Assembly: GCF_002265875.1 (NCBI RefSeq)
Contig: NZ_NPFA01000007.1
Span: 137,425-201,424 of the forward strand
Reading direction: 5' to 3'
Source: Marinococcus halophilus
GTDB lineage: Bacteria; Bacillota; Bacilli; Bacillales; Marinococcaceae
DNA: 64,000 nucleotides
This document shows, one piece after another, positions 50,777 through 60,950 of this stretch; the stretch's first letter is position 1, and each line of letters starts with the position of its first letter. Made by a program: the position numbers and the translations under genes. Below the pieces are notes generated by a model that was not told where the DNA came from, made no database searches, and worked only from the letters and a program-made list of their open reading frames with translations.

Positions 50777-53140
50777 TTGCAAATTAATGAGCAAAATAAT
50801 ATTTACGATATAATCGATAGATGGGAAAAAGAAGAAAACAACATTACGGTCAAACGGGCCTATGAATGCATCCGGACGCTGGAGGAGAGCGATCAGCCTT
50901 CCGGCTGCGCCCGCGTGTACGCCCTGATGGCCAGAGACCGGTGGAAGCACCAGCGCCGGTTTGATCCGATGATCCGCAACTGGCTGCAAAAAGCAGAAGA
51001 GCTCGATGACACGGTGCCGCTTTTGCAGCAGCTGCGGCCGATGGAGCGGATCGACAGCATCCAGGAAAACATTCTGGATACCCAGCTGACGCTGCTTCGC
51101 GAAACGGACCCGGCGTCGGCCCGCTACCGGGTGGCTGAACAGCTGCGGGAGCAGTGCCGGCAGATGATCCAGTATCTGGACGATACGCTTGATACGTGGA
51201 ATCCGGAAGAATTGACAGTAGACTTTTTGAACGAAGTGGAAAACGAGCATTTGCGGGAGCTTCCGTTTCTGCTTGAAAACATTAAGCAGGCGTGTGAGCG
51301 GCTGGCGTCGAGTACGCAGACCTACATGGACACTGCATCTGGTTCCTTTTATTCGCCGGAGGCCGTCCGCGAAATCAAAGAAGCGATCAGCCATGTGGAG
51401 CAGCTGAAGGAAAAGTGGAATGAAGCGTCGAGCTCGCTCACGAAGGTGGGCGAGGAGTATACCGATCCGCTGGAAGAGCTGAATGACATGATCGGCCTGC
51501 ACGGCGTGAAGTCCCGTGTGCATAACATGTATCATTACCTGCAGTACCAGAAGCGGCGGAAGGAGCAGGGGTACCAGTGGAAGGATGAACGAAGCCTTCA
51601 CATGATTCTGACAGGAAACCCCGGCACGGGCAAAACGATGCTCGCCCGCCTGCTTGCTAAAATTTATCACCAGCTCGGCCTGCTTCAGCGCGATGAAGTG
51701 CTCGAAACCGACCGTTCGCGGCTTGTCGGCTCGTACGTTGGCCAGACCGAGGAAAAGACGATGGCGCTGATCAAGGAAGCGGTCGGCGGCGTATTGTTCA
51801 TCGATGAAGCCTACAGCTTAAAACGCGAAGGCATGGCCGGAAACGATTTTGGACAAACAGCGATTGACACCCTGGTGTCTGCGATGACGAGCGGGGAATA
51901 TGCCGGCACGTTCGCGGTTATCCTGGCCGGCTACCCGGAGGAAATGCGGCAGTTCCTGCATGCCAATCCGGGGCTCCGCAGCCGGTTTCCGGAAAGCAAT
52001 CATATCCATCTGCCCGACTACAGCATGGATGAGCTGATGGAGATCGGGGAGAAGGTCGCGCTTGAAAACGACTTTTTCCTAAGCGAGGAAAGCAAGCGGG
52101 TGCTTGAAGAGCGGATCGAAAAAGAGCAGGTGGATGAAACGTTCGGCAACGGGCGGACAGTCAAAAACATTGTGCTCGACAGCATTTTCCAAAAAGGGGC
52201 GGCGATCGGCAATCAGGATTATATCGGCATCGATGACTTTTCGCTGTTGACGGCCGGAGATATTGAGGAACCTGAAGGCGAGCAGCCGAAGGACAAACGC
52301 TCCGCCGTCCAGCAGCTTGATGACTTTATCGGTCTCAACCACGTGAAGCAGGAAATGAAAAAGCTCGCCTCCTTTATCCGCGTACAGCAGCAGCGCCGCG
52401 AAGAAGGAGCCCCGACTGTGCCGATTCAGCTGCACACCGTCTTTTCCGGGCCGCCGGGCACCGGCAAAACAACGCTTGCCCAGGTGTATGCCGGCATCTT
52501 AAAGGAATACGGCTTTTTAAAACGGGGGCACTGCATTGTGGCCGGCCGCAGCGACCTGGTGGCCGAGTATGTCGGCCAGACGGCCGCAAAAACGAAGCGG
52601 AAGGTCCGGGAGGCCCTCGGCGGGGTGCTGTTTATTGACGAAGCATACGCCCTGATGTCGAGTTCGCGGAGCGACTTCGGCCGGGAAGCGCTGGATACCC
52701 TCGTCGAAGAAATGACCAAGCACGACGAAAATCTGGTGGTTGTACTTTCCGGCTATCCGGAGCCGATGAAGCAGCTGCTTGAAATGAATCCGGGTCTTGA
52801 ATCCCGCTTTAAAAAAACCTTTTACTTCCCGCCGTACACGCCGGAGGATCTGGCGGAGATTACAGAGCGTTCGGTGGAGCGTTTTGGCTATCATTTTGAG
52901 CCGGAGGCGCGCGAGCTGCTTGAGAGCAGGTACGCTGTCTCGAACACGGACGGCAACGCCCGGCTCGCCGAAGACGTAGCCGAAGAAATCTTTCAGCAGC
53001 AGGCCTTCCGGCTGTTCCAGTCGGAAAAGAACGATGAAGACCTGCATGAGCTGACGGCCGAAGACGTGAAGCATGCGATTGAAGTACGGGTGAAATCTGA
53101 AGGAGAAGAAGGACATGAAGAGCGTTCATACACCAATTGA
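50777..53140 (+). CDS. Double CbxX/SpoVK-type AAA+ ATPase
   Basis: A 787-aa protein: a helical N-terminal region of about 230 residues, then two CbxX/CfqX-type AAA+ modules. Module 1 has Walker A GNPGTGKTML (about 281) and Walker B VLFIDEAYSL. Module 2 has GPPGTGKTTL (about 558) and VLFIDEAYALM. B. subtilis SpoVK has only one such module of about 320 aa. The TTG at 50777 follows GGGGG; the GTG at 50768 overlaps that site. It overlaps yneP by 26 nt. Confidence 0.9.
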   Translation: MQINEQNNIYDIIDRWEKEENNITVKRAYECIRTLEESDQPSGCARVYALMARDRWKHQRRFDPMIRNWLQKAEELDDTVPLLQQLRPMERIDSIQENILDTQLTLLRETDPASARYRVAEQLREQCRQMIQYLDDTLDTWNPEELTVDFLNEVENEHLRELPFLLENIKQACERLASSTQTYMDTASGSFYSPEAVREIKEAISHVEQLKEKWNEASSSLTKVGEEYTDPLEELNDMIGLHGVKSRVHNMYHYLQYQKRRKEQGYQWKDERSLHMILTGNPGTGKTMLARLLAKIYHQLGLLQRDEVLETDRSRLVGSYVGQTEEKTMALIKEAVGGVLFIDEAYSLKREGMAGNDFGQTAIDTLVSAMTSGEYAGTFAVILAGYPEEMRQFLHANPGLRSRFPESNHIHLPDYSMDELMEIGEKVALENDFFLSEESKRVLEERIEKEQVDETFGNGRTVKNIVLDSIFQKGAAIGNQDYIGIDDFSLLTAGDIEEPEGEQPKDKRSAVQQLDDFIGLNHVKQEMKKLASFIRVQQQRREEGAPTVPIQLHTVFSGPPGTGKTTLAQVYAGILKEYGFLKRGHCIVAGRSDLVAEYVGQTAAKTKRKVREALGGVLFIDEAYALMSSSRSDFGREALDTLVEEMTKHDENLVVVLSGYPEPMKQLLEMNPGLESRFKKTFYFPPYTPEDLAEITERSVERFGYHFEPEARELLESRYAVSNTDGNARLAEDVAEEIFQQQAFRLFQSEKNDEDLHELTAEDVKHAIEVRVKSEGEEGHEERSYTN

Positions 53141-53582
53141 AGTACGATATGCTGAAACGGACCAGATGGGAATCGTTCATCACGGTTCCTATGTGGTCTG
53201 GTGCGAAATCGGGCGCACGCACCATATGAAGGAGATGGGCTTTTACTATCCGGATATTGAAAGGGCCGGCTATTTGTTTCCGGTGCTCAGCATTAACATC
53301 GATTACGAAACGCCGGCCGTCTACGGCGAGGATGTGGAAATTGAAACGTGGATTGATTCTTATGACGGAGTGCGTGTAAAATATGGTTATATTGTGACTA
53401 ACGCCAAAGGACAGACGTGCATCCGGGCGTTTTCAAGCCACGTGTGCGTCCGCAAGGAAACGTTCAAACCGGTAGCTATCCGAAGGGCACTGCCGGACTG
53501 GCATAAGGCGTACAGCCGGCTGGCGGAGTCCACGGCCGCCGGGTCTGCCAAAGGCGGTGGAGACGATGGCATTTGGCATTAA
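53115..53582 (+). CDS. yneP: YneP-type acyl-CoA thioesterase (4HBT)
   Basis: A 155-aa hot-dog-fold thioesterase: EVRYAETDQMGIVHHGSY with the catalytic Asp, VWCEIGRTHHMKEMG and DSYDGVRVKYGYIVTN. It hydrolyses acyl-CoA thioesters. Overlaps the double AAA gene and the next gene. Confidence 0.92.
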   Translation: MKSVHTPIEVRYAETDQMGIVHHGSYVVWCEIGRTHHMKEMGFYYPDIERAGYLFPVLSINIDYETPAVYGEDVEIETWIDSYDGVRVKYGYIVTNAKGQTCIRAFSSHVCVRKETFKPVAIRRALPDWHKAYSRLAESTAAGSAKGGGDDGIWH

Positions 53583-53886
53583 AGCCCACGAACTAAAAGC
53601 CTGGAAACGAAAGGCCGCGGCGGGAGAAGTGGCCCTCTTGACGCATTACTGGTATGACCCGCGCTTTCCCGACTGTGACACGGTGACGAAAGCCTCCTGC
53701 CGCGATGTGGAGACCCTCGCCCGCTGGGGCAGGCAGTACGGGTTGAAGGCCGGCTGGATCCATTACCGGGACGACTACCCGCACTTTGACCTGCTGGGAG
53801 ACTATGAAGCGCATATTCTCTCGGAAGAAAAGCAGTGGACGCAGATGGAACGGTTTGGCATTCAGGCGCCCCGTTCAACTAAATAA
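53566..53886 (+). CDS. yneQ: YneQ-like protein
   Basis: About 106 aa from MAFGIKAHELKAWK. Conserved features are ALLTHYWYDPRFPDCDTVTK, WIHYRDDYPHFDLLG and the helix DVETLARWGRQYGLKAGW. It lies immediately after yneP, as in B. subtilis. No function is known. It overlaps yneP by 17 nt. Confidence 0.88.
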   Translation: MAFGIKAHELKAWKRKAAAGEVALLTHYWYDPRFPDCDTVTKASCRDVETLARWGRQYGLKAGWIHYRDDYPHFDLLGDYEAHILSEEKQWTQMERFGIQAPRSTK

Positions 53887-53907
53887 TTTAATCTGGAGGC
53901 ACAATCT

Positions 53908-54735
53908 ATGAATGCAACACAGAATGAAATTATTGAAGCATTGCAAACAACGCCGGAGATTGACCCCAAGCAGGAAATTGAACGCCGGGTGCACTTTCTG
54001 AAAGAATACGCCAAAAAAGCCGGAGTCAGAGGCTTTGTGCTCGGCATTTCCGGCGGCCAGGATTCGACGCTCGCCGGCAAGCTCGCCCAGATGGCGGTGG
54101 ATGAGCTTGAAACCGAGCAGGCCGTGCCGTTCAAATTTGTCGCCCTCCGCCTGCCGTACGGAAAACAGCATGATGAGGACGATGCGGCGAAGGCGCTTGA
54201 CTACATCGAGCCGCAGGAAACGTATACGATTGACGTACAGCCGGGCGTGGACGCGTCGGTGCAGGCATTTGAACGGGCTCTTGGAACCACCATGTCCGAC
54301 TTTATTAAGGGCAACACGAAGGCCCGGGAACGGATGAAGGCCCAGTACGACGTCGCCGGAGCCGAAGGGCTGCTCGTGCTCGGCACCGACCACGCAGCAG
54401 AAGCGGTTACCGGCTTTTACACGAAGCACGGGGACGGCGCCTGCGACGTGGCCCCGCTGTACGGCCTGAATAAGCGTCAGGGCAAGATGCTGCTGCGCGA
54501 GCTCGAAGCACCGGCCTCGACGTTTGAAAAGGTACCGACCGCTGATCTCGAAAGCGACCGTCCCGGCCTTCCGGACGAAGAGGCGCTCGGGCTGACGTAC
54601 GACCAGATCGACGACTTTCTCGAAGGCCAAAGCATTGATCCTGATGCCCATGACCGGCTCGTGGATATGTATAACAAAACGGCGCATAAACGGGAAATGC
54701 CGGCAACGTTATACGATACGTGGTGGAAAGAATAA
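53908..54735 (+). CDS. nadE: Ammonia-dependent NAD+ synthetase
   Basis: Final step of NAD+ synthesis: amidates nicotinate adenine dinucleotide using ATP and ammonia. The 275-aa NadE has the ATP-pyrophosphatase P-loop GISGGQDSTL, the ATP/substrate segments RLPYGKQHDE, LGTDHAAEAVTGFYTKHGDG and PLYGLNKRQG, and no glutaminase domain. RBS GGAGG. Confidence 0.96.
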   Translation: MNATQNEIIEALQTTPEIDPKQEIERRVHFLKEYAKKAGVRGFVLGISGGQDSTLAGKLAQMAVDELETEQAVPFKFVALRLPYGKQHDEDDAAKALDYIEPQETYTIDVQPGVDASVQAFERALGTTMSDFIKGNTKARERMKAQYDVAGAEGLLVLGTDHAAEAVTGFYTKHGDGACDVAPLYGLNKRQGKMLLRELEAPASTFEKVPTADLESDRPGLPDEEALGLTYDQIDDFLEGQSIDPDAHDRLVDMYNKTAHKREMPATLYDTWWKE

Positions 54736-54745
54736 AAAGCGACTG

Positions 54746-54776
54746 CGGATGGTCCCCTTGCGGCCATCCGTTTTTC
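54746..54776 (+). terminator. nadE terminator
   Basis: CGGATGG pairs with CCATCCG, followed by TTTTTC. Confidence 0.82.
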
Positions 54777-54879
54777 ACAAATACGGGAAAGACTAGACGG
54801 CGGCCGCGATGTTTGATATATAGATAAAAGAAAGAAAAGGAGAGAACACCGAAATACGTTAAAGGAGAACGATAGCGCC

Positions 54880-55788
54880 ATGCCTATTAAAGTACCTGAC
54901 TATCTGCCGGCCAAAAATACGCTGGAAAAAGAAAATATTTTTATCATGAATGAAAGCCGGGCCTACCTGCAGGACATCCGCCCGCTGAAAATTGTCATTT
55001 TAAACCTGATGCCTTTAAAAGAGCGGACGGAGACCCAGATCCTCCGGATGCTCAGTAATACGCCGCTGCAGGTGGATGTGTCGTTTCTGCATCCGGATAC
55101 CCACCGGTCCAAAAACACGCCGCGCGAGCATCTGTCGTCGTTCTACAAAACGATCGATGAAGTACGGAGCCGGAAATTCGACGGCATGATCATCACCGGG
55201 GCCCCGCTTGAGCAAATCCCGTTCGAAGAAGTGGATTACTGGGAAGAGCTTCAGAGCATTCTGGACTGGAGCGACCAGAACGTCACCAACACGATGCACA
55301 TCTGCTGGGGGGCCCAGGCCGGCCTGTACCACCATCACGGCATCGATAAGCATCCGCTTCCGAAAAAACAGTTCGGCGTCTACCCGCACTATATTAACGG
55401 CCAAAACGAAAAGCTTCTGAGCGGGTTCGACGACCAGTTTTACGTGCCGCACTCCCGGTACACGAAAACAAGACGGGAGGACGTGGAGGCCTGTCCGGAC
55501 CTGGACATTTTATCCGAATCCGACGAAGCCGGCCTGTATATCGTAGCGACCAAGGACCGCAAGCGGATTTACGTGACCGGCCACAGCGAATACGATGCGG
55601 ACACCCTGCGCGATGAATTTGAGCGCGATATTCGCCGCGGTCTGGGAACCGAGGTGCCGGAAAACTACTTTCCGGAGGACAATCACCTGTATTCCCCGCT
55701 GAAAATGTGGCGCGCCCATGCGACGCTGTTGTTTACGAACTGGCTGAACTATTATGTGTATCAGGAGACACCATTCGACTTTGCCTGA
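54880..55788 (+). CDS. metA: Homoserine O-acyltransferase MetA
   Basis: Activates homoserine by O-acylation for methionine synthesis. The 302-aa MetA-family protein shows [40 protein letters not shown] and catalytic Cys in [15 protein letters not shown], His in [12 protein letters not shown]. In Bacilli these enzymes usually use acetyl-CoA. No S-box (SAM) riboswitch is visible in the 140-nt leader. RBS AAAGGAG. Confidence 0.95.
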   Translation: MPIKVPDYLPAKNTLEKENIFIMNESRAYLQDIRPLKIVILNLMPLKERTETQILRMLSNTPLQVDVSFLHPDTHRSKNTPREHLSSFYKTIDEVRSRKFDGMIITGAPLEQIPFEEVDYWEELQSILDWSDQNVTNTMHICWGAQAGLYHHHGIDKHPLPKKQFGVYPHYINGQNEKLLSGFDDQFYVPHSRYTKTRREDVEACPDLDILSESDEAGLYIVATKDRKRIYVTGHSEYDADTLRDEFERDIRRGLGTEVPENYFPEDNHLYSPLKMWRAHATLLFTNWLNYYVYQETPFDFA

Positions 55789-55790
55789 AG

Positions 55791-55817
55791 CTGTTTCCAA
55801 TCCGGAAACAGTTTTTT
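55791..55817 (+). terminator. metA terminator
   Basis: CTGTTTCC pairs with GGAAACAG around AATCC, followed by TTTTTT. Confidence 0.9.
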
Positions 55818-55916
55818 CAGTCCGGGGAAAAAAGATGATATAATAGATGCGTGCAAAAACAGCCGGGAACGACAACTAGGCAGAGACGCCGAAGAATGTG
55901 AGCGGAAGATTGGGTG

Positions 55917-57143
55917 ATGGAGTTGGATGCGCTAGACGTATTGATGAATAAAGAACAGATTTTGGTGTACTTTCAGCCGATACTGAGCGCAGATAAGCTG
56001 GAGATTTCTGCGTATGAAGTGCTCGGCCGCTTTCGAAATGAGGACGGGAGTGTCGAGACGCTCGAGAACTGCTTTCGGGACCCGGGAGTGCCGTGGGAGT
56101 ATAAGCAGGAAATTGACCGGGAGGTGCACCGGGCTGCGCTGGAAACGTTTGTAGCTGGAGAGCGGACGGATATGATTTTTTTAAACGTGGACGCGTCCAC
56201 CATTCTCGGAGACGGAGGAGACGGCCTGGTTGAATTTCTACTTGGGTACGAGGAATGGGGCGTGGCTCCGGCCTCGATCTGCCTGGAACTGAAAGCGACC
56301 GATTTTCAGCAGGACCTGTCGCGCCTGAAGCACTTTATACAGTATGCCCAGAGCGCCGGCCTTTCGGTTGCGATTGATAATCTCGGCAAGGAAGCGATTC
56401 ATCTGGAACAGCTTGCCTACTTGAAGCCCAATGTGCTGAAGGTGGACGTGACGCTTTCCGAAAGTTTTGCGGTACCGAGCATTTACCGGGACGTGCTGCA
56501 TTCGCTGTCGACGCTGTCGAGAAAAATTGGAGCTTCGCTTTTGTTTGAAAAAATTGAATCGTTTAATCAGCTGAATTATGCCTGGCGCAACGGCGCCCGG
56601 TATTACCAGGGATTCTACCTTGAAAAGCCGAAAGAGACGTTCATTGAAAAAGACCAGTTTCAACAACGGATGAAAAAGGACATCCATCATTTTATCGATG
56701 TGGAGCGTAAAAAAATCGAAGCCCAGATCCAGTTAACCGCTGAGCTGAACAAGCGGCTGAACGAGCGCCTCAAGCATTCAGACGTGATGGAAGACATCGA
56801 CGGCTGGACGCTTCGGACCGCAGAGTCGCTCGAGGAAATGAGCTTCCGCGTGTACGTGTGCGACCGGGAGGGATACCAGCTTTCTGGGAACGCTTCGCGC
56901 CAGAGCGGCGGCGCGTGGGAATACCGGACGGAAGAGCGCCACCGCAACTGGAGCTGGCGGCCGTATTTTCTGGAAAACATTGTGCGCATGAATTTTGAAC
57001 AAAGAGGCATTCTTTCCGACATGTATACGGATTTCCACAGCGATGAAATGATTCGGACATATTCCCATCCCATCACGGAGGATTTGTACGTATTTGTGGA
57101 TATTCCGTACGCATTTTTATATGAAAAAGACTATCTGCTGTAA
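55917..57143 (+). CDS. ykuI: YkuI-like EAL domain protein, probably non-catalytic
   Basis: A 408-aa protein with an N-terminal EAL domain and a C-terminal YkuI_C PAS-like domain (SFRVYVCDREGYQLSGN, NWSWRPYFLENIVRMN). The EAL motif is EVLGR, the central DDFG is DNLG, and LELKATDF replaces the usual LEITE. Lys is kept in VLKVDV. B. subtilis YkuI shares EVL and DN and binds c-di-GMP but shows little or no hydrolysis, so a sensor role is likely. ATG 55917 has a weak GGAAG upstream. Confidence 0.9.
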   Translation: MELDALDVLMNKEQILVYFQPILSADKLEISAYEVLGRFRNEDGSVETLENCFRDPGVPWEYKQEIDREVHRAALETFVAGERTDMIFLNVDASTILGDGGDGLVEFLLGYEEWGVAPASICLELKATDFQQDLSRLKHFIQYAQSAGLSVAIDNLGKEAIHLEQLAYLKPNVLKVDVTLSESFAVPSIYRDVLHSLSTLSRKIGASLLFEKIESFNQLNYAWRNGARYYQGFYLEKPKETFIEKDQFQQRMKKDIHHFIDVERKKIEAQIQLTAELNKRLNERLKHSDVMEDIDGWTLRTAESLEEMSFRVYVCDREGYQLSGNASRQSGGAWEYRTEERHRNWSWRPYFLENIVRMNFEQRGILSDMYTDFHSDEMIRTYSHPITEDLYVFVDIPYAFLYEKDYLL

Positions 57144-57145
57144 CA

Positions 57146-57184
57146 GCGCCGGCTTCTCCTGCTACGGAGGAGCGGCGTTTTTGC
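57146..57184 (+). terminator. Terminator after ykuI
   Basis: CGCC(GGCT)TCTCC pairs with GGAG..GGCG, followed by TTTTT. Confidence 0.75.
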
Positions 57185-57205
57185 ATCAAAAGGAGAGCGG
57201 TAACG

Positions 57206-60200
57206 GTGCAGCGGCCAACCCTTGAAATGTATCAATGGAATAATGACGCAGTCCGGGCCTTTTTTTCCCGGCATACGTTTTCGCCGTCTGCGGTCAGTGA
57301 AGGAATCGAAAAGCTCGAAGGCGCCTCCGGGCCCACGGCAGGCGAAAAGAGAGATTTGCGCCGGCTGAAGGCAAAAAACAGCGCGTCGGCGTACCACGTG
57401 CTTGTCTGCGGCCACTTTTCCGCAGGGAAAAGCACGCTGATCAACCGGATGCTGGACGGGGAATGGCTGCCGGCCCATCCGGTGCCGACAAGTGCAAACG
57501 TCGTTTCCTTTTCGGCTGGAGACGCTGCCTCCTATAAGGTGACCACCGGCGGACAGACTTCAGCGGTACCGGCCGGAGCGTGGACGAATGCATGGATGAT
57601 GGCCAAGGAAACCGAACGGGTGGAAGTGAGGCATCCCGAATTGCCGCTGCCGCCGGGAGTGACGCTTTTTGATACCCCGGGCATTGATTCCACCGAAGCC
57701 GCTCATCAGCGGGCCGCGGAGTCGGAATGGATGATAGCCGATGAGCTGTTTTATGTGACTGACTACCAGCAGGTGGAGTCGGAAGAAAATTTTTTGTTTC
57801 TGCAGCGGTTGAACGAGCAGTATGTCCGACCATGCCTTATCGTTAACCAGGTGGACAAGCATGAGGAAGGGGAGCTCTCCTTCCAGGCCTACCAGGACCG
57901 GATCCGGGAAAGCCTGGACCGCCGGCAGATCGAATACGAAGCTGTTTTTTTCGTGTCTGCGCTTTACCCCGAACGCACGGCCGCTTCCTGGGAAGCCCTG
58001 CAGAAGAGAATGCTGCCTGCCGCTGCCGGCCAGCGGACGGAGCGCATTCGGCAGACATGCGCGGCGAGAGCGTATTACCTCACCGTGTCCCATCTGCGCC
58101 AGCGTCTTTCTGCAGCGGAGCCGGGCGAAGATATCAAGGGCGTTTGGGAAGCGTTTACCACGCCCGGAGACCTTTACGAGGCGGTAGAGGCAGACCAGAA
58201 CGCCGCCGGACAGTTCAGGCACTGGGAGGCGCAGGGAGAAAAAGCGATGCGCCAGACCATCCTCGATGCCTTTGCCCGTGCCAAGCTGATGCCCTACCAT
58301 ACGCGGGCGGCAGTGCGTGACTATCTGGAATCCCGCCTGGTGACCTTTCGTGTTAAAAGCTGGCTGGGCACCCAAAAAACGACTAAGGTTCGCAGGGACC
58401 GGGAAGCCCGGCTGATCAAAGAGCTGAATGAAAACATCAAAAACGAACTCGAAAATCATTTAAAACGGGACATGAAGCAGACCGCCGAACGCTACGCCGG
58501 CAGAAGCCTGCAGGTGGAAGCCGCGATTGACGCTATGGAAGTGCGGGCGGATGCTGCCATGCTCCAGGATGCGGAAAACAAGGGGGCACGCCTCACGGAA
58601 GCCTATGCAAGAACTTACTGCCGCAACCTGGAAGAAAAAATGCAGACGGCGTACCGCCGGCAGCTTGCTGAATGGATGCCGCTCTTTTTAGAAGCGGCCC
58701 GGGACCAGAAGCAGACGGAAGCCCGGCAGCAGGAAGCACAAGCAGCAGCCAACCGGAAAGCCTGGCGGACTTATGAAGACTGGCGCCGCGAATTTTATCA
58801 GGCAAAGGACCTGCTTGAGGCCCAGCAGCAGTGGTGGTCCGGGCATGCGGTGCCGCTGTCTCAGGCCGGCCTCGAGACAGAACCGGCAGCGCAGGCAGTA
58901 GCCCCCTCTGCGGAGAATAAAACCTATTCGGTAAAAAAATGGTACGAAAACTACCTGGCTGCTTCTGGGGGGAGCCGGGACAGCCCCGATCCGGAGGCGA
59001 CGGCAGAGCAGTGGCGAAAGCTTGCCCGGCTGGTGAAGCCGTACGTGCCGCTTGAAGGCTTTGCCGAGCGGCTGGAGGCCCGGGCGGCACGGCTCCGGGA
59101 GCAGTCGTTCCGGGTGTCCTTTTTCGGCGGCTTCAGTGCCGGGAAATCCACGGTAGCCAATGCCATGGCGGGAGAAACCGTCCTGCCGGTGTCGGCGAAT
59201 CCAACTACAGCGGCGATCACTCATTTGAAAGCACCGGACGGCCGGCATCCGGACCGGAGCGCAGTGATTTATTACAAGCAGCAGGCCCATGTGCTTCAGG
59301 ACATGAACGACCTGCTGGCCCCGTTTGAGGTGCGCCTGGATCATGTCACAGAGTGGCACGACCGGTACGATGCTTACGAAGAACAGGCCCGGGCACGGGC
59401 GGAAAAAGCAGAAAAGCAGAAGCGGACGGAGCTGGAACAGGAGCAGCTGGAGCCGCTCGCCTTCGATGCGATGCGGGAGGAAGAAAAAAGAAGGCTTGAT
59501 CAGTACGCCTCCTCCTACGAACAGCAGCAGCGCAGCGCGGGCCATTCGGAGGCAGTCTCCCTCGAAGCCTTTCAGCAGGCGGCTGGAACAGAAGCGCAGG
59601 CGATGATGATTGAACGAGCGGACGTTTATCTTGCTTCTCCGTGGACCGGGCAGGGCATGGAAATAGTCGATACCCCCGGTATTCATTCGGTGTATCAGCG
59701 CCACGCAGACATTTCCTTCCAGGAAATGCAGCGGGCGGACGCCATTTTGTTTTTATCGTATTACAACCATGCATTTTCACGCGGGGATAAAGCATTTTTG
59801 GAGCAGCTGGCTGCAGTGAACCAAACGTTTTCCTACGATAAATTGATTTTTCTCGTAAACGCAGCGGATCTTGCTTCTAACCGGCAGGAGCTCGAGGAGG
59901 TGCTTTCGTATGTGCGCGAAGAGCTTGCCGCCATTGGTGTCCGAGACCCACTTGTCCTGCCGGTTTCCGGAAAAGTGTCGCTGCAGGACAAAACGGCCGG
60001 CGGCCTGGAAGGGTTTGAGGCCGTGTTTGAAGAGTTTCTTTCCACGACGCTTGAAACCACTGTGATCAAAGAGGGAAACCGGGAGGCCGAAGAGCTCCGC
60101 TCCTACGTGGAACGAACGCGGGCACAGGCGGAGCGGACGAATGCCGAACAGGCGCGGGAGAGACAAAACGAAATCATGCAGCTGGAGCAGTTCCTCGCCC

Positions 60201-60907
60201 AGGACAAGTGGACAGAGTCATGGAAGCGTATCGACAAGCGGCTTGCTGAGGAAACAGAGGAACTGTTTTTCTACGTCCGCCAGCGGTTGTTTTATTATTA
60301 CCGGGAAGAATTTATGTTTTGGTTTTCGCGGGCGTACTTTCATGACCAGTCCTCGTTTCGTTCCCAGCTGCGCCGGAAAACGACAGAAGCAGTCCAGCAG
60401 GTGCTGCAGCGGTTCATGCAGGAAACAAGGGTTACGACGGCGCGGGTAGAACGGTGGGTCCAGCAGGCGATGAATGAAGAGGAACAATACTGGAGGCAGC
60501 AGTTGCCGAACCATTTTCGTTATGTGTTTTCGGGAGAGGAAGAAGCTTTTCCGGCAATCGAATTTTCTCCGCCGGAGGTGCCGTTGGTCGCCGAAGCGGT
60601 GGAGGGGGAGTGGAAAACGCTCTCGCACCATGATTTCTTCCTGAGAGGGGAAAACAAAGCGTACCGGGAAGTGCTCGAACAAAAGCTGCGGCCCGTGGTC
60701 GAAGAAGAACTGCAAATAGTGAAAGCAAACGTCTATTCCTGGGCGGAAGCGGCAGCGGCAGCCCGGTGGAAGCAGCGCACGGACGGCTGGGAGGCGGCGG
60801 CAGCCCGGCAGACAGAGTGGCTGAAGCAGGAAAAAACAGAAGATAGCGAGCGGGAATGGGCGCGGCTGGAAGCAGAGCTCCGGAGGCTGGTTGGACAGAC
60901 AGAGTGA
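57206..60907 (+). CDS. dynA: Double dynamin-like GTPase (DynA/YpbR type)
   Basis: A 1233-aa protein of two fused dynamin modules, like B. subtilis DynA (membrane repair, phage tolerance and fusion). Module 1: G1 GHFSAGKST (about residue 69), G3 DTPGID, G4 NQVD. Module 2: G1 GGFSAGKST (about 640), G3 DTPGIHS and G4-like NAAD. Long Gln/Arg/Glu-rich helical stalks follow each GTPase. GTG start with AGGAGAG. It is slightly longer than DynA (1193 aa). Confidence 0.94.
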   Translation: MQRPTLEMYQWNNDAVRAFFSRHTFSPSAVSEGIEKLEGASGPTAGEKRDLRRLKAKNSASAYHVLVCGHFSAGKSTLINRMLDGEWLPAHPVPTSANVVSFSAGDAASYKVTTGGQTSAVPAGAWTNAWMMAKETERVEVRHPELPLPPGVTLFDTPGIDSTEAAHQRAAESEWMIADELFYVTDYQQVESEENFLFLQRLNEQYVRPCLIVNQVDKHEEGELSFQAYQDRIRESLDRRQIEYEAVFFVSALYPERTAASWEALQKRMLPAAAGQRTERIRQTCAARAYYLTVSHLRQRLSAAEPGEDIKGVWEAFTTPGDLYEAVEADQNAAGQFRHWEAQGEKAMRQTILDAFARAKLMPYHTRAAVRDYLESRLVTFRVKSWLGTQKTTKVRRDREARLIKELNENIKNELENHLKRDMKQTAERYAGRSLQVEAAIDAMEVRADAAMLQDAENKGARLTEAYARTYCRNLEEKMQTAYRRQLAEWMPLFLEAARDQKQTEARQQEAQAAANRKAWRTYEDWRREFYQAKDLLEAQQQWWSGHAVPLSQAGLETEPAAQAVAPSAENKTYSVKKWYENYLAASGGSRDSPDPEATAEQWRKLARLVKPYVPLEGFAERLEARAARLREQSFRVSFFGGFSAGKSTVANAMAGETVLPVSANPTTAAITHLKAPDGRHPDRSAVIYYKQQAHVLQDMNDLLAPFEVRLDHVTEWHDRYDAYEEQARARAEKAEKQKRTELEQEQLEPLAFDAMREEEKRRLDQYASSYEQQQRSAGHSEAVSLEAFQQAAGTEAQAMMIERADVYLASPWTGQGMEIVDTPGIHSVYQRHADISFQEMQRADAILFLSYYNHAFSRGDKAFLEQLAAVNQTFSYDKLIFLVNAADLASNRQELEEVLSYVREELAAIGVRDPLVLPVSGKVSLQDKTAGGLEGFEAVFEEFLSTTLETTVIKEGNREAEELRSYVERTRAQAERTNAEQARERQNEIMQLEQFLAQDKWTESWKRIDKRLAEETEELFFYVRQRLFYYYREEFMFWFSRAYFHDQSSFRSQLRRKTTEAVQQVLQRFMQETRVTTARVERWVQQAMNEEEQYWRQQLPNHFRYVFSGEEEAFPAIEFSPPEVPLVAEAVEGEWKTLSHHDFFLRGENKAYREVLEQKLRPVVEEELQIVKANVYSWAEAAAAARWKQRTDGWEAAAARQTEWLKQEKTEDSEREWARLEAELRRLVGQTE

Positions 60908-60919
60908 GTGTGTTATACT
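60891..60919 (+). promoter_or_regulatory. Promoter inside the end of dynA
   Basis: TTGGAC (60891-60896), a 17-nt spacer and TATACT (60914-60919). It is 32 nt upstream of the cREC gene. Confidence 0.75.
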
Positions 60920-60950
60920 ACAAGTACTCTGCAAGATAAAGGATGGGGAC

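Noticed and set aside
54740..54879. Possible SAM riboswitch in the metA leader
   Set aside because: The leader is short and, apart from the nadE terminator, shows no S-box elements.
57560..59704. Long minus-strand frames inside dynA
   Set aside because: These are shadows of the G+C-rich double dynamin gene and have no RBS or motif.
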